NCBI RefSeq assembly: GCF_039414295.1
Contig: NZ_JBCITM010000005.1
Coordinates: 62,001 to 126,000 of the forward strand
Length of the DNA: 64,000 nucleotides
Direction of reading: 5' to 3'
Source: Anoxynatronum sibiricum
GTDB taxonomy: Bacteria; Bacillota; Clostridia; Peptostreptococcales; Tindalliaceae
The notes beneath the pieces are model-generated. The model saw only the letters and a program-made list of their open reading frames with translations, had not been told where the DNA came from and did no database searches. This document shows, piece after piece, positions 50,453-59,830 of the stretch (position 1 is its first letter; every line of letters starts with the position of its first letter). The translations under genes and the position numbers were made by a program.

Positions 50453-50498
50453 ACCCGCCTGAAGGGACGTGCATATGTGGTCATCAGGCGGGTTTTTT
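50453..50498 (+). terminator. Intrinsic terminator after the MBL gene
   Basis: ACCCGCCTGA (50453-50462) pairs perfectly with TCAGGCGGGT (50484-50493), ending in a run of six T. Confidence 0.92.
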
Positions 50499-50600
50499 AT
50501 GAAAAACTTAACAAAAAATAGGATTAGAGTTACATTTTTGAGTTAACGGGTAGTATAATGGGAACTGTAAAACACCTTGAAAGCTCAAGGAGGAGAAAAG

Positions 50601-53600
50601 GTGCTGGAGTGGCTGGTTTTTCGACCGGAATCAATACTTACTTTTGGTCAGCTATTGTTGAGTCTTGTCATCACGACTGTTTTGTGGAAACGGCGGAAAC
50701 AGTCGGTGACCAGCAAAATGTTGGCGTTATTTTTTGTTGCAAACACATTGGCAACGTTGTTCACATGGCTGGCTGATGTAAATATGATTTTTCCACTCTT
50801 TTACTACCTTGATGCGCTTACGCTGATCTTCTACCTGGTGGGTACTTTCACATTGGTGATGTTTACGTATCATTTTTCAGGGGTGGCGCATCAACAAAAA
50901 AGGGAAATTAAGTACACTCAAAGATTCTTTGCCCTGTTGGTGACAGTGGGAATAGGAGGGGGCATTGCCTACTGCTATTCTCATCAACATCTTTTTTTGA
51001 TGCTGTTGCTTGGAATGAATATTTTGGGTTATTCAGGCGTTGTATTAGTAATGCTGAAACAAGCAGTGGTTCATCAAGATGATCAGAGGAGGGTTCATTC
51101 AAAAAAGCACTACCGCCATGGGATTTTGGAGTTGCCCCGCAAAATTCAACAAGCACTTTTTTCTCCATCGGACAGGGTGGAAAAAGGCTTAAGAGGTTTT
51201 TTGGGAACGGTATGTTTATACTTCTTTTTAAGCATGATGGCGGCGGTCTATTGGATGAGCTTATATCAAATCATCCCCATCCATTACTTTTTACTTGTCA
51301 GAAATGCTGGTTTGATCTTGTTCCAAGTGCTGTTTCTTCAAGCATACCTGGCATATTCACCAGAACCGACAACCTTTATGACAAAACTTAGTGTGGGGAC
51401 ATTGGCCATGGTGATTTTTGTTGTTGCCAGCATTGGATTCATTCACATGAGTTGGGTGGAAAATGAACTGAAGGAAGAATGGCTTTCTGAAGTGAAAGTC
51501 ATTGAACAAATACTAATGGTGGAAGAAAATGCAGATCTTCAACATTTTCAGACAAGCTCGGCATTGGCCTTTGTCGTCTTTCAGCCGGAGGAAAAGGTGC
51601 AGCTTCCCGTCAAAACAACCTTCTCACTTCTTGATCAAAATAAGACGGCCCGCATCCTATTTCAAAGAGATGAGACGCTGTCGCTAAACAATCTCTACCA
51701 AGACAGCTTTTTTCAGGGCAACTACTCCAAAGGCTTTGCCTATACTGGAGGACGGCCAGAGCAGGCCTATGTGGTTTATCAGTTGGAAGATGGCAATCAA
51801 AGGATTAAAGTTGGATATTTGGCGCTACAGCAACAGGACAACTTCAATGAACCGGCGTTCCTGGTGATGCAGTTTATGGTGCTGGGAATGATAATGGTAT
51901 TGTTACTGTTTCCAAGATTCTTCAGAAATAGTGTGGTACTGCCGGTTATGACCCTTTTGGAAGGTGTTCAGAAAGTGGAAGAAGGTGATCTGCAGGTGGA
52001 AGTGCCTATCAGTTCTTTCGATGAAATCGGCAGACTGACAGACACCTTTAACCGCATGACACATTCTTTAAAAGAAGCAGATGATTTTCAAAAGCACCAC
52101 CACCATATTCTCCAAAAGCAAGTCGATGAAAGAACCTTTGAACTAAAGGAAGCGCTTGCTGAAAGCAGACAACTTCAGCAGTCATTACGCCATGAGCGGG
52201 AACTTCTAAAAACTACTGTATTCTCCATGGGAGACGCATTGATTGCCACCGACGGAGAGGGCAACATCACTATTATGAATGACTTGGCAGAGCGAATGAC
52301 GGGATGGTCTCAGGCAGTGGCGCATGGGAAACCCTTTGATGAGGTGTTTCGTATGATTGATGAACAAAGTGGAACGGCTCATGAAAGCCCGGTGGAACAG
52401 GTGCTGAAGAAAAAAGCAGCATATACCCTGCCACCGGATACCTTGCTGGTGGCCCGGGATGGTCGCACAATTCCCATTGAAGACAGTGTGGCACCCATTA
52501 AAGATGAAGGGGGTCATGTGACAGGCGTCGTGGTGGTTTTCAGGGATTTCACAGAGAAAAAAGAAAAACAGGATAAAATACTTCATTTAAGCTACCATGA
52601 CCAGCTAACCGGCGTCTATAACCGACATTTCTTCGAAACAGAGTTAAAGCGGCTGGACGCCCATCGCAACCTGCCCCTGTCACTGCTGATACTTGATCTG
52701 AACGGCCTTAAACTTATCAATGATGCTTTTGGCCACCAGGTGGGCGACCAGGCGGTTCAGCGGGTGGCAGCGGTGATGCAGCAGGCTTGCCGCAATGATG
52801 AACTCATTGCCCGTATCGGTGGCGATGAGTTTGTGATCATTCTGCCGAATACCCGCAAAGAAGATGCTGAAAAACTGGCGATGCGTATTCAGCAGCGTAT
52901 TAGCGAAGTGCCCTTAAAGGAACTACAGATATCAGCCTCTGTTGGGTGGGCCACCAAGGAAGAGGAGCCGGAATCCATTGCTGCCATTTTTAAGGAAGCG
53001 GAAGATAAAATGTACCGCCGCAAGTTGATGGTCAGTCAACAGGTTCATCTCGACACCATCAACATGGTTCTCAACACTTTTTACGAAAATCATCAGCAGG
53101 AAAAGAACCATGCGTGGCAGGTGGCCCGATTGTGCGAAGCCATGGGAAGTGCCCTGGGGCTGGAATCAGAGTCAGTGGAAAGATTGCAAAAAACCGGGTA
53201 TATGCATGACATCGGCAAAGGAGCACTACCTCAGGAGCTGCTGAAAAAAACAGCAGATTTAACACCTGACGAACGCCGTGTGGTTGAAAGGCATCCTGAG
53301 TTGGGCTACCAAATGCTGCGTTCTTCCCAGGAATATGCTGCCATAGCGGAAAATGTGCTGGGACACCATGAACATTGGGATGGCTCGGGGTATCCCCGGG
53401 GCATTGTAGGCGAAAAAATACCCCTGGAAGCCCGGATAGTTGCACTGGCAGAGGCATGGGACAGCATGACCACTCATCGGCCATACAGAAAGGCACGCAC
53501 CCCGGAAGCGGCGCTAAAAGAAATAAAAGCTTTATCGGGGATTCGATTTGACCCGGAGCTGGTACCTGTTTTTGAGTCTGTGTTGATGAAGGAAAACCTG

Positions 53601-53606
53601 ATCTAA
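50601..53606 (+). CDS. Membrane sensor with PAS, GGDEF and HD-GYP domains
   Basis: A 1001-residue c-di-GMP enzyme with both synthesis and hydrolysis modules. The N-terminus has about seven helices (~10-280), then an extracytoplasmic sensor (~290-425, containing the segment duplicated at 49344), a further helix, HAMP (~440-490), coiled coil, PAS (~540-655), GGDEF with intact G740-G741-D742-E743-F744, and HD-GYP with H869-D870 and G930-Y931-P932 plus 'HHEHWDGSGYP'. Either domain could dominate; GTP or redox might switch them. I chose GTG 50601 (AAGGAGG 8 bases upstream) because an earlier in-frame TTG lies on the SD. A strong -10 TATAAT at 50554-50559 precedes it. Confidence 0.93.
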   Translation: MLEWLVFRPESILTFGQLLLSLVITTVLWKRRKQSVTSKMLALFFVANTLATLFTWLADVNMIFPLFYYLDALTLIFYLVGTFTLVMFTYHFSGVAHQQKREIKYTQRFFALLVTVGIGGGIAYCYSHQHLFLMLLLGMNILGYSGVVLVMLKQAVVHQDDQRRVHSKKHYRHGILELPRKIQQALFSPSDRVEKGLRGFLGTVCLYFFLSMMAAVYWMSLYQIIPIHYFLLVRNAGLILFQVLFLQAYLAYSPEPTTFMTKLSVGTLAMVIFVVASIGFIHMSWVENELKEEWLSEVKVIEQILMVEENADLQHFQTSSALAFVVFQPEEKVQLPVKTTFSLLDQNKTARILFQRDETLSLNNLYQDSFFQGNYSKGFAYTGGRPEQAYVVYQLEDGNQRIKVGYLALQQQDNFNEPAFLVMQFMVLGMIMVLLLFPRFFRNSVVLPVMTLLEGVQKVEEGDLQVEVPISSFDEIGRLTDTFNRMTHSLKEADDFQKHHHHILQKQVDERTFELKEALAESRQLQQSLRHERELLKTTVFSMGDALIATDGEGNITIMNDLAERMTGWSQAVAHGKPFDEVFRMIDEQSGTAHESPVEQVLKKKAAYTLPPDTLLVARDGRTIPIEDSVAPIKDEGGHVTGVVVVFRDFTEKKEKQDKILHLSYHDQLTGVYNRHFFETELKRLDAHRNLPLSLLILDLNGLKLINDAFGHQVGDQAVQRVAAVMQQACRNDELIARIGGDEFVIILPNTRKEDAEKLAMRIQQRISEVPLKELQISASVGWATKEEEPESIAAIFKEAEDKMYRRKLMVSQQVHLDTINMVLNTFYENHQQEKNHAWQVARLCEAMGSALGLESESVERLQKTGYMHDIGKGALPQELLKKTADLTPDERRVVERHPELGYQMLRSSQEYAAIAENVLGHHEHWDGSGYPRGIVGEKIPLEARIVALAEAWDSMTTHRPYRKARTPEAALKEIKALSGIRFDPELVPVFESVLMKENLI

Positions 53607-53719
53607 ACGTCTCTTTCGCTAACCTGTTGTAGGAAATCAAGAAAATCAGCGAAAAGTCTTCGGTATAAGGAGACGGTGTCTCGCGGGATGGACTTGGGTA
53701 TTTTTATAGCGCAACAATG

Positions 53720-53750
53720 GAGGGCTCCGTAACAGGGGAAGCCCTCTTTT
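53720..53750 (+). terminator. Intrinsic terminator after the GGDEF/HD-GYP gene
   Basis: GAGGGCT (53720-53726) pairs with AGCCCTC (53740-53746), then four T. The remainder of 53607-53918 shows no gene; a second hairpin, AGCCTCC/GGAGGCT (53813-53828), could end the minus-strand gene that follows but lacks a good T-run. Confidence 0.75.
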
Positions 53751-53918
53751 GCATTTCTGGTATTCAGTTGATTTGGAATATGATGCCATGGATGTTTGAA
53801 GAAGCCTCCAATGATTTACCCGGAGGCTGTGGATTTGCAGGCGGAAAAGATTCTAAAAAACATTAGCATCGTTGAAAGTCAGAAAGCGAATCTTTTTTGA
53901 ATGCCAAAAAGCGAAAAC

Positions 53919-54203
53919 CTACCAGAATTGCCCAACAGGTGTTTCGATATTTGAGACATTAATCAGTTCCAGTGTCTGAAGGAAAGATTCCTTGTAAGAG
54001 ACATCTGCAAGAGCCTCTTCACCTAATTCAGTTACCTTCACCATCAGACCTCGAAGTTCAGTGATCTCCACGGTTGTGAACTCAAGACTAACTTGAGATA
54101 AGAGTGCCTGAACCTCTTCAGCAGTTTCCTTCTCCAGAATTTGAAGGGCTAACGTACTGTCTGAAGCCAGTTTTTCATTGAGTTGCAACAGCTTTTGTTC
54201 CAT
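53919..54203 (-). CDS. Nif11-like small protein
   Basis: A 94-residue protein whose first ~55 residues follow the Nif11/NHLP leader pattern: 'LLQLNEKLASDSTLALQIL', a 'TAEEVQALLSQ' helix and 'LEFTTVEITELRGL'. The remaining ~40 residues have no Gly-Gly or Gly-Ala leader cleavage motif and end 'NIETPVGQFW'. In many bacteria Nif11-type leaders precede modified peptides; others of this type are of unknown use. AAAGGTGG precedes its ATG. It is divergent from two glycosyltransferase genes, which raises the idea of a glycosylated peptide, though no protease, transporter or other RiPP enzyme is nearby. Confidence 0.6.
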   Translation of the reverse strand: MEQKLLQLNEKLASDSTLALQILEKETAEEVQALLSQVSLEFTTVEITELRGLMVKVTELGEEALADVSYKESFLQTLELINVSNIETPVGQFW

Positions 54204-54288
54204 TTAATAGCCACCTTTCTGTCCAGTGCATGATGTGAAGCAGGGTGTGTGTGAATGCAAATCCCTCCGCCAGCACGCATCCAAGGTT

Positions 54289-54297
54289 ATTATAGCA
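54289..54297 (-). promoter_or_regulatory. Extended -10 promoter of the Nif11-like gene
   Basis: On the minus strand TGC-TATAAT reads 54297 to 54289, 86 bases before the ATG. The -35 region is weak. A separate TTGACA lies further upstream at an unsuitable distance. Confidence 0.5.
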
Positions 54298-54395
54298 CTA
54301 AAATCCTTTTCTGAGAAAAATAGTCTGTCAAGTTGAAACTTTCTCAAATAGGGTAAACATCTCATGGCAGCTTAAATTCAGAGAGGGGGGCCACT

Positions 54396-56954
54396 ATGAA
54401 CAGGGAAGGGCGATTGATCCAGAGGTGCATGTCGATCCTGAAACAACTGGAAGAGCCGTGGCAGGTATCCAAACCTTGTCAACAGAACCACCGGCCTGCT
54501 GCTCATCATGCCCATCACAAGGTAGCAGAAAAGCCTGCTTTTACAGTCACAGAGGAGGCAATAAATGCAGCCATTGATCAAGTGACGACGACACCTGATG
54601 CCTGCACTTCCTATGGCCGCCTGCGGCGGTTACTGGCAGATGGGCGGTCTGGTCTTGCTGGGGACCTTCATCCATTCTGGAGGGCGCTGATGCTTGCCCT
54701 GGCAGAAAAACGCTGGTTCATCCCCCTTGAGATGGAAGCGGAGTTTTCAGAAGAAACCTTGGGTTTGCTGGCGGAGCATACGCTGCTGGCGGCTGCGGTG
54801 AACTGTGACAATAAGGCTGTGCCGGAGCAGCTGGCCGCCAGGCTTCCCTGCCGGGAGATGACCCGTCCCCTGCTGCGTCGTCTTTTTCGCCAGATGCCGC
54901 CAGGCCAGCGACATCGGATCTTGGAAAAAAGGTGGGACCAGCAGTTCCGCCAGTTCGAGCGGGTCCACCAGGCACCCGATCCTTCATGGCAGCAGGAGCT
55001 TTTGTTGCTGCTGAATCTGGAATCGGGCCACCCCTCAAGGCCACTGTCTCCTGAGCGCTGGAAAGAATGGTGGCAGCTGTGCGGCGCATCGGAAAAGTGC
55101 CTTCGGGCCCTGCTCCAGTGGGCTGAAGAGAATCCGGTTTATGAAAAACAGGTAGTGAAAGAACTGCAGGGAATAGATTTTTTCAAGTGTTCGCCCCGAC
55201 TGCAACAAGCCATGATCAATTATTGTGCTACCGCTGCTGAGGCATTCGCCGGGGAACTGCTGGCTGAATGGCGGGAAAGATTGACACTAGCTACACCAGT
55301 GGCAAACTGGTTGCGGGAATACGTGGCACTGGGGGAGGCCTGCTGGAAGCGGCGGCAAACCATGGGAACAGGAACAGAAGCATCCCCTGAAAAAAGAAAA
55401 CTGACCCTGGCCCAGTTCATGTTTTACGGTGACTTACTAATGCCGGGAAAATCCAACAGCGGCGGCATTGCCACACTGCTCCACGCCCTGGGAGACACCC
55501 TGGTCCAACAGCCAGAGATTCAACAGGTGTACACTTTCATGATGATTCCCTGCGGCCAATCAGCTGCCACCATTCCCCTCATCACCCTGCTGTCACCGGG
55601 GCATACGCTGGTGCGAGTGCCGGTGTTCTTTAATGAAGCCTGCAGCCCCCGGCTTTTTGCCGAAAAAGAGGATGATCTTCTGAATACGCTGAACCACATG
55701 ATGACATTGCTGGCGATTGAACCAGATATTTACCACATGCGTTATTCCGACAATGCGTCCCTGGCGGCAGTATTGCTGGCAGCTCATCGGGGGAAGCATG
55801 CTGTGTTCACTCTGACGCCAGACCCCCATCGGCACCTGATTCCCCTTGAAATTTCGTCTCCAGAAAAAACCGTGCCGTCAGGGGCGTTGAATCTTGTCGC
55901 CTTCATGGAAGCACAGGTGATAGATCTCCTCGAAAAGTTGAACAAGGTGGCAGTGGCAGATGAAATCATCAGCCGGGTGCAGGGGATCGTGGGCATCGGC
56001 ACAGAGGCTATGTCACAGCAGTTGCTGCACTACTTTCCCCAGATAAAGGCAGCAGATGTGCAGGATCAATCAGGTCATCAGTTGCAACGCTTTCAGCTTT
56101 TAGAGAAAAAGCATGCCGGTCAAAAGAGGCCTGTATTTCAAATGATCCCTGAAGGAATCCGGCTTTATGATGAAGCTGATGACAGAGAAGCAGCCTATCA
56201 GGAGTTTGAGTTAAAAAAAGTGTCTTCACAGGTATCGAAAAGCCGTGAGGTTTCTGGAAAGTGGGGGAATGACAGCAATCTCCAGGAAATTTTTACTGAT
56301 GAATCCCTCAGGCATTGTCTTTCCCCTCAGCGATTGTCGCTTCCCCTGATACTCACCGTGGGGCGTCTGGACCCGGTGAAAGGCCATGAAAAACTGCTGA
56401 AAGCCTGGGGAACCACTGCTCTCTGGCGGCATATGAACCTGGTGTTCATTGGAGGCGACCTGCAATCGCCAGATGAAAAAGAACAGACACTGCTCACAGC
56501 TTTCGATGACTTTATCCAGCACCATTCACAGCTGCAGGGGGCATTTTGCCACCTGCCCCGCATGGAGAACAAAACTCTGCGCCAGTTGCAGCGGCAACTG
56601 GCAGCCATCGTTACACCCAATGAAGCTCCGGCGGTGATTTATGTGGCGCCCAGTCAAAAAGAAGAGTTTGGCTTGTCCATCATTGAAGCCATGTCAGCCG
56701 GGCTGCCGGTCATTGCTCCCCGAGCCGGCGGTGTGGGCAGCTACATAACCCATGGTGACAACGGATATCTAATGGATACGTCATCAGAAAAGACCATTGG
56801 GCGGTTTCTAACCCATCTGCTGCTGGAGGAATTACCAGCTGATGCTGATTGGCGAGCCCTGGCCAACCGGGGAAAAAATACCGTCACAGAACGCTTCGAT
56901 ATTCAGCAGGTGGCCCGACGCTTTGCCGTCTTTTACGGGCAGCTGCCAACATAA
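54396..56954 (+). CDS. Large GT4-type glycosyltransferase with novel N-terminus
   Basis: An 852-residue protein. The C-terminal ~500 residues are a GT-B glycosyltransferase of family 4: donor-domain motifs 'ILTVGRLDPVKGHEKLLKAW' and 'EFGLSIIEAMSAGLPVIAP' (E-x7-E), followed by 'GGVGSYITHGDNGYLM'; acceptor side 'PGKSNSGGIATLLHALGD' resembles sucrose-phosphate synthase-like enzymes. The N-terminal ~340 residues are helical and match nothing I recognise. GAGGGGGG precedes ATG 54396. It is followed 104 bases later by a GT1-type gene and is divergent from the Nif11-like gene. No signal peptide is present. Sugar and acceptor are unknown. Confidence 0.85.
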   Translation: MNREGRLIQRCMSILKQLEEPWQVSKPCQQNHRPAAHHAHHKVAEKPAFTVTEEAINAAIDQVTTTPDACTSYGRLRRLLADGRSGLAGDLHPFWRALMLALAEKRWFIPLEMEAEFSEETLGLLAEHTLLAAAVNCDNKAVPEQLAARLPCREMTRPLLRRLFRQMPPGQRHRILEKRWDQQFRQFERVHQAPDPSWQQELLLLLNLESGHPSRPLSPERWKEWWQLCGASEKCLRALLQWAEENPVYEKQVVKELQGIDFFKCSPRLQQAMINYCATAAEAFAGELLAEWRERLTLATPVANWLREYVALGEACWKRRQTMGTGTEASPEKRKLTLAQFMFYGDLLMPGKSNSGGIATLLHALGDTLVQQPEIQQVYTFMMIPCGQSAATIPLITLLSPGHTLVRVPVFFNEACSPRLFAEKEDDLLNTLNHMMTLLAIEPDIYHMRYSDNASLAAVLLAAHRGKHAVFTLTPDPHRHLIPLEISSPEKTVPSGALNLVAFMEAQVIDLLEKLNKVAVADEIISRVQGIVGIGTEAMSQQLLHYFPQIKAADVQDQSGHQLQRFQLLEKKHAGQKRPVFQMIPEGIRLYDEADDREAAYQEFELKKVSSQVSKSREVSGKWGNDSNLQEIFTDESLRHCLSPQRLSLPLILTVGRLDPVKGHEKLLKAWGTTALWRHMNLVFIGGDLQSPDEKEQTLLTAFDDFIQHHSQLQGAFCHLPRMENKTLRQLQRQLAAIVTPNEAPAVIYVAPSQKEEFGLSIIEAMSAGLPVIAPRAGGVGSYITHGDNGYLMDTSSEKTIGRFLTHLLLEELPADADWRALANRGKNTVTERFDIQQVARRFAVFYGQLPT

Positions 56955-57058
56955 GCAGGTCTGTCCGCAACCACATCAGCTGACTGGGTCAACATCATGT
57001 GTCATCAACCGCGGGTGAGAATCTTTTCTCACTCATTTTCCAGAAAAGGGGTTAAGCC

Positions 57059-58375
57059 ATGGCAACCATTTTGTTCCTCATTCCACCTTTCTATTCCCAC
57101 TTTCACCCCATGCTCACCCTGGCAGAAGCCTTTCGTCAGCAAGACTGGAAAGTGGTGGTGGGAACCAGTGATGCCTTTGCGCCTCAGGTGAAAGAAGCAG
57201 GTCTGCAGTTTGAGACTGTTACCATCAGCCGTAACGCCAACACCGGCATCGCCGCCCACACCCGGCAGGCAGAAACAGAAAATGAACGGTTGGAAGCTTT
57301 TTTTCAGGCCACTCGGGAAGGGCCGGAGGCCACTTTGCTGGTCCAGAGCCGCCACCGGCAGGCAGACATGCTGGCAGACCCGGAAGGGCTGATTCGTCAG
57401 GTAAACGTGCTGAACCGGCATCATTCACCAACCCTGTGGGTAGTGGACCAGCTTTCCTACGGAGCCACCCTGGCCATGAAGTGTCTCAAGCTGCCCTTCA
57501 TCACTTTCTGCCCGCCCCACCCCTTCAGCATTCCTTCGGCCGAAGGGCTTTTTGGGGTGCCGGTGAGATGGCCCGCCAGCTTTCACCCAGACCCGCAACA
57601 AATGGCCATGGTGGAAGCGACAGCCACAGAGGCCCGCACTCTCTTTACTGAACGGTTTCAGGAGATGCTGAACCGCCACGGTTCACAGGAGACAGTGACC
57701 AATGCCTTCGCCGAAACCTCACCCCTGGCAGTGGTCTATCAATACCCTCTCGTGGGAGGACAGTCTGTGGAGAATCGCCAGAGTATCCATGCCGGCTACT
57801 GTTTCAAACCTCAACCCCTGCCGCTGGAATGGGAAAAAAAGCTGGCCCGCTGGGAGCGTGGCAAGGGCCGGCCCCGCATACTTCTATCCTTCGGTACCTT
57901 TCTCTCCCGGCGGGAAGACGTGCTGCGCCGCTGTGTCAGGGGAATCCGCCAGGCCTTTCCCCAAAGTCACATCCTGTTGGCGGCGGGAGACAGCCTGCCC
58001 CTGCTGGTATCTCTGGCAGATGACCGAACGATGGTGGAAGCCTTTTTGCCTCAAACCGCCCTGTATTCTCAGGTGGATCTGGTGATTCATCACGGTGGTT
58101 GCAACACCTTTGTTGAAAGTCTCTATTTTGGCAAGCCCATGGTGATGCTCCCCTTTTCCAGCGATCAGTTTCATATTGCCGCCGATGCTGAAGCCATGGG
58201 AGTGGCTCAGGTGCTGGTGCCCAATACTTTTACATCCGAAGATCTGACAGCTGCCCTCAACCATGCGCTGGCCATGGAAACCCGTCAGAAAGTTTGCCAT
58301 TGGCAACAGGAACTTCACCAGCGTGGGCCTGCATATGCCTGCAGAGAAGTGGTGAAACGGTGCTTTGGCACATAG
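57059..58375 (+). CDS. GT1/MGT-type glycosyltransferase
   Basis: A 438-residue GT-B enzyme of the UGT/MGT family. The N-terminal domain starts 'ILFLIPPFYSHFHPMLTLAE'. The C-terminal donor-binding region includes 'LLSFGTFLSRREDVL' and 'VDLVIHHGGCNTFVESLYFG', where His-Gly-Gly is the nucleotide-sugar loop, and 'PFSSDQFHIA' with the D/Q pair that contacts the sugar. Such enzymes glycosylate small molecules, lipids or peptides. AAAAGGGG precedes ATG 57059. It is probably co-transcribed with the preceding GT4-type gene. Confidence 0.9.
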   Translation: MATILFLIPPFYSHFHPMLTLAEAFRQQDWKVVVGTSDAFAPQVKEAGLQFETVTISRNANTGIAAHTRQAETENERLEAFFQATREGPEATLLVQSRHRQADMLADPEGLIRQVNVLNRHHSPTLWVVDQLSYGATLAMKCLKLPFITFCPPHPFSIPSAEGLFGVPVRWPASFHPDPQQMAMVEATATEARTLFTERFQEMLNRHGSQETVTNAFAETSPLAVVYQYPLVGGQSVENRQSIHAGYCFKPQPLPLEWEKKLARWERGKGRPRILLSFGTFLSRREDVLRRCVRGIRQAFPQSHILLAAGDSLPLLVSLADDRTMVEAFLPQTALYSQVDLVIHHGGCNTFVESLYFGKPMVMLPFSSDQFHIAADAEAMGVAQVLVPNTFTSEDLTAALNHALAMETRQKVCHWQQELHQRGPAYACREVVKRCFGT

Positions 58376-58568
58376 GCGACCTATTTGTTACAGGCACCCA
58401 TTCCTTAGATGAAGCAGCGGTGGACCGGCAGGCACCTTTGGGTGGATGGCGTCTCATGATATACTGTTACTGCAGTTGATAGTTGATAGGGAATAGTGAT
58501 TAAAAAGCGATAGATCACTGCAAAGGCTTTATCCATAAGCAATCAGACCCATAGGGAGGCATGGCGCC

Positions 58569-59129
58569 ATGGATCAGAATCAACCCCGGGTGATGGAAGA
58601 AGCAGTCTCTGAAAGAGCTGACGAAGTGGAGACAACGGTCAAAGCAAACCCATCCGATGAAACCTATATGAAAATGGCATTGGAAGAGGCAGAAAAGGCA
58701 GCGAAGCTGGGAGAAGTTCCCATTGGGGCAGTGGTGGTACGCCGGGGAGAGGTGATCGCTCGGGCCCATAACCTGCGGGAAACAGGAAAATGTGCCACCG
58801 CCCATGCAGAGCTGCTGGCCATTCAGCAGGCCTGTGCCGCCGCAGGGGGCTGGCGATTGACAGACAGCACCCTGTATGTCACCATCGAACCCTGCCCCAT
58901 GTGCGCCGGAGCCATTCTTCAGGCCCGCATCGACCGGGTGGTTTTTGGTGCCGCTGATCCCAAGGCGGGAGCCTGTGGTTCCCTGATCAACTTTTTGCAG
59001 GACGAGCGGTTTAATCATCAGGCGACGTTGGTCTCCGGTGTGTTGGAAGAAGCGTGTAAAGCTGTGATCAGCCGCTTCTTCAAAACCCTTCGGAAAAAAA
59101 AGAAATCCCAAATAGATGGTTCTGTTTAG
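58569..59129 (+). CDS. tadA: tRNA adenosine deaminase TadA
   Basis: A 186-residue zinc deaminase converting A34 to inosine in tRNA-Arg(ACG). Zinc motif 'AHAELLAIQQA' (HAE) and 'TIEPCPMCAGAI' (PCxxC) are intact. 'FGAADPKAGACGSL' is the family's substrate loop. The first ~32 residues are an acidic extension not seen in typical TadA. GGGAGG is 8-9 bases before ATG 58569. It precedes tRNA-Ser and the SRP RNA, a conserved Firmicute neighbourhood. Confidence 0.95.
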   Translation: MDQNQPRVMEEAVSERADEVETTVKANPSDETYMKMALEEAEKAAKLGEVPIGAVVVRRGEVIARAHNLRETGKCATAHAELLAIQQACAAAGGWRLTDSTLYVTIEPCPMCAGAILQARIDRVVFGAADPKAGACGSLINFLQDERFNHQATLVSGVLEEACKAVISRFFKTLRKKKKSQIDGSV

Positions 59130-59153
59130 GGCTGTTTGACGCAATACCTCAGG

Positions 59154-59205
59154 TTGAAGTAATGAGTCAGGTTTCAAATTGAAGTAATGAGTCAGGTTGA
59201 AGTAA
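59154..59205. repeat. 25-bp-spaced direct repeats upstream of tRNA-Ser
   Basis: TTGAAGTAATGAGTCAGGTT occurs at 59154-59173 and 59179-59198, and a partial third copy begins at 59197. Confidence 0.8.
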
Positions 59206-59290
59206 CAAGTTTGTTGGAAGAAAAGCGCGGCTGTCTGATGGAAGGCGATCACCGGGTGATGCAGGCGCTGGGGAAGAAAGAAAAAATGCC

Positions 59291-59319
59291 TTGCCAAATG
59301 CGGTGACTTTCTATATAAT
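59291..59319 (+). promoter_or_regulatory. Promoter of tRNA-Ser
   Basis: TTGCCA (59291-59296), 17-bp spacer, TATAAT (59314-59319). It may also transcribe the SRP RNA, since no terminator with a T-run lies between them. Confidence 0.75.
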
Positions 59320-59372
59320 AGATTGTGCGGCTGGAGACAATTTGACAAAACCAGCAGCACTGAAACTGTCGC

Positions 59373-59460
59373 GGAGAGGTGTCCGAGTGGCTAAGGGGCA
59401 CGCCTGGAAAGCGTGTAAGGCTTCACGGCCCCGCGGGTTCGAGTCCCGCTCTCTCCGCCA
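59373..59460 (+). tRNA. tRNA-Ser (GGA)
   Basis: An 88-nt tRNA including encoded CCA. Acceptor GGAGAGG pairs with the 3' CTCTCC region, D-loop 'GTGGCTAAGGGGCACGC' is present, the anticodon stem CACGC/GCGTG encloses loop CTGGAAA with anticodon GGA at 59406-59408, a long variable arm (class II) follows, and the T-loop reads GGTTCGAGTCC. It decodes UCC and UCU serine codons. Confidence 0.97.
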
Positions 59461-59505
59461 TTTTATTTTTCCGGGATTTTCCCGGCTAACCAAGTCATAA
59501 GAGTT

Positions 59506-59772
59506 GCTGTGCTAGATGGGGAGGTAGCGGTGCCCTGTTGCCTGCAATCCGCTATAGCAGGATCGAATTCCCCGCCGAGGCCCTGTGCTTGTGGCGCTGC
59601 CTCCGGCACGTGGTGATGAGGACTGGGTCCCGTGCAACGGAAGCTCATGAACCCCGTCAGATCCGGAAGGAAGCAGCGGTAAGTGATCCCTTTCGTGTGT
59701 TGCGGGTCAGCCTGGTCTGAGCCGGCGACCGGAGTACCGGCTGTGAGGCATGGTCAGAGTGGGGTGCACAGC
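59506..59772 (+). ncRNA. ffs: Signal recognition particle RNA (large, Alu-containing type)
   Basis: About 267 nt, with ends GCTGTGC and GCACAGC pairing. The conserved helix 8 tetraloop region reads TCCGGAAGGAAGCAGCGG (near 59660-59680), the Ffh-binding core. The 5' part 'CTAGATGGGGAGGTAGCGG' is the Alu-type domain seen in Bacillus and Clostridium. It scaffolds Ffh for membrane targeting of nascent proteins. Confidence 0.95.
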
Positions 59773-59830
59773 TCTATATTTGCTTATCATGACATCATCA
59801 CCTTCATCGTGTATATGAATACAACAATAA

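Noticed and set aside
53607..53720. c-di-GMP riboswitch after the GGDEF/HD-GYP gene
   Set aside because: Some hairpins occur but the GEMM-I core and its GCAAAGCC segment are missing, and it lies downstream of the gene.
59471..59485. Terminator between tRNA-Ser and SRP RNA
   Set aside because: CCGGGA-TTT-TCCCGG folds, but the T-run lies before the hairpin, not after it.
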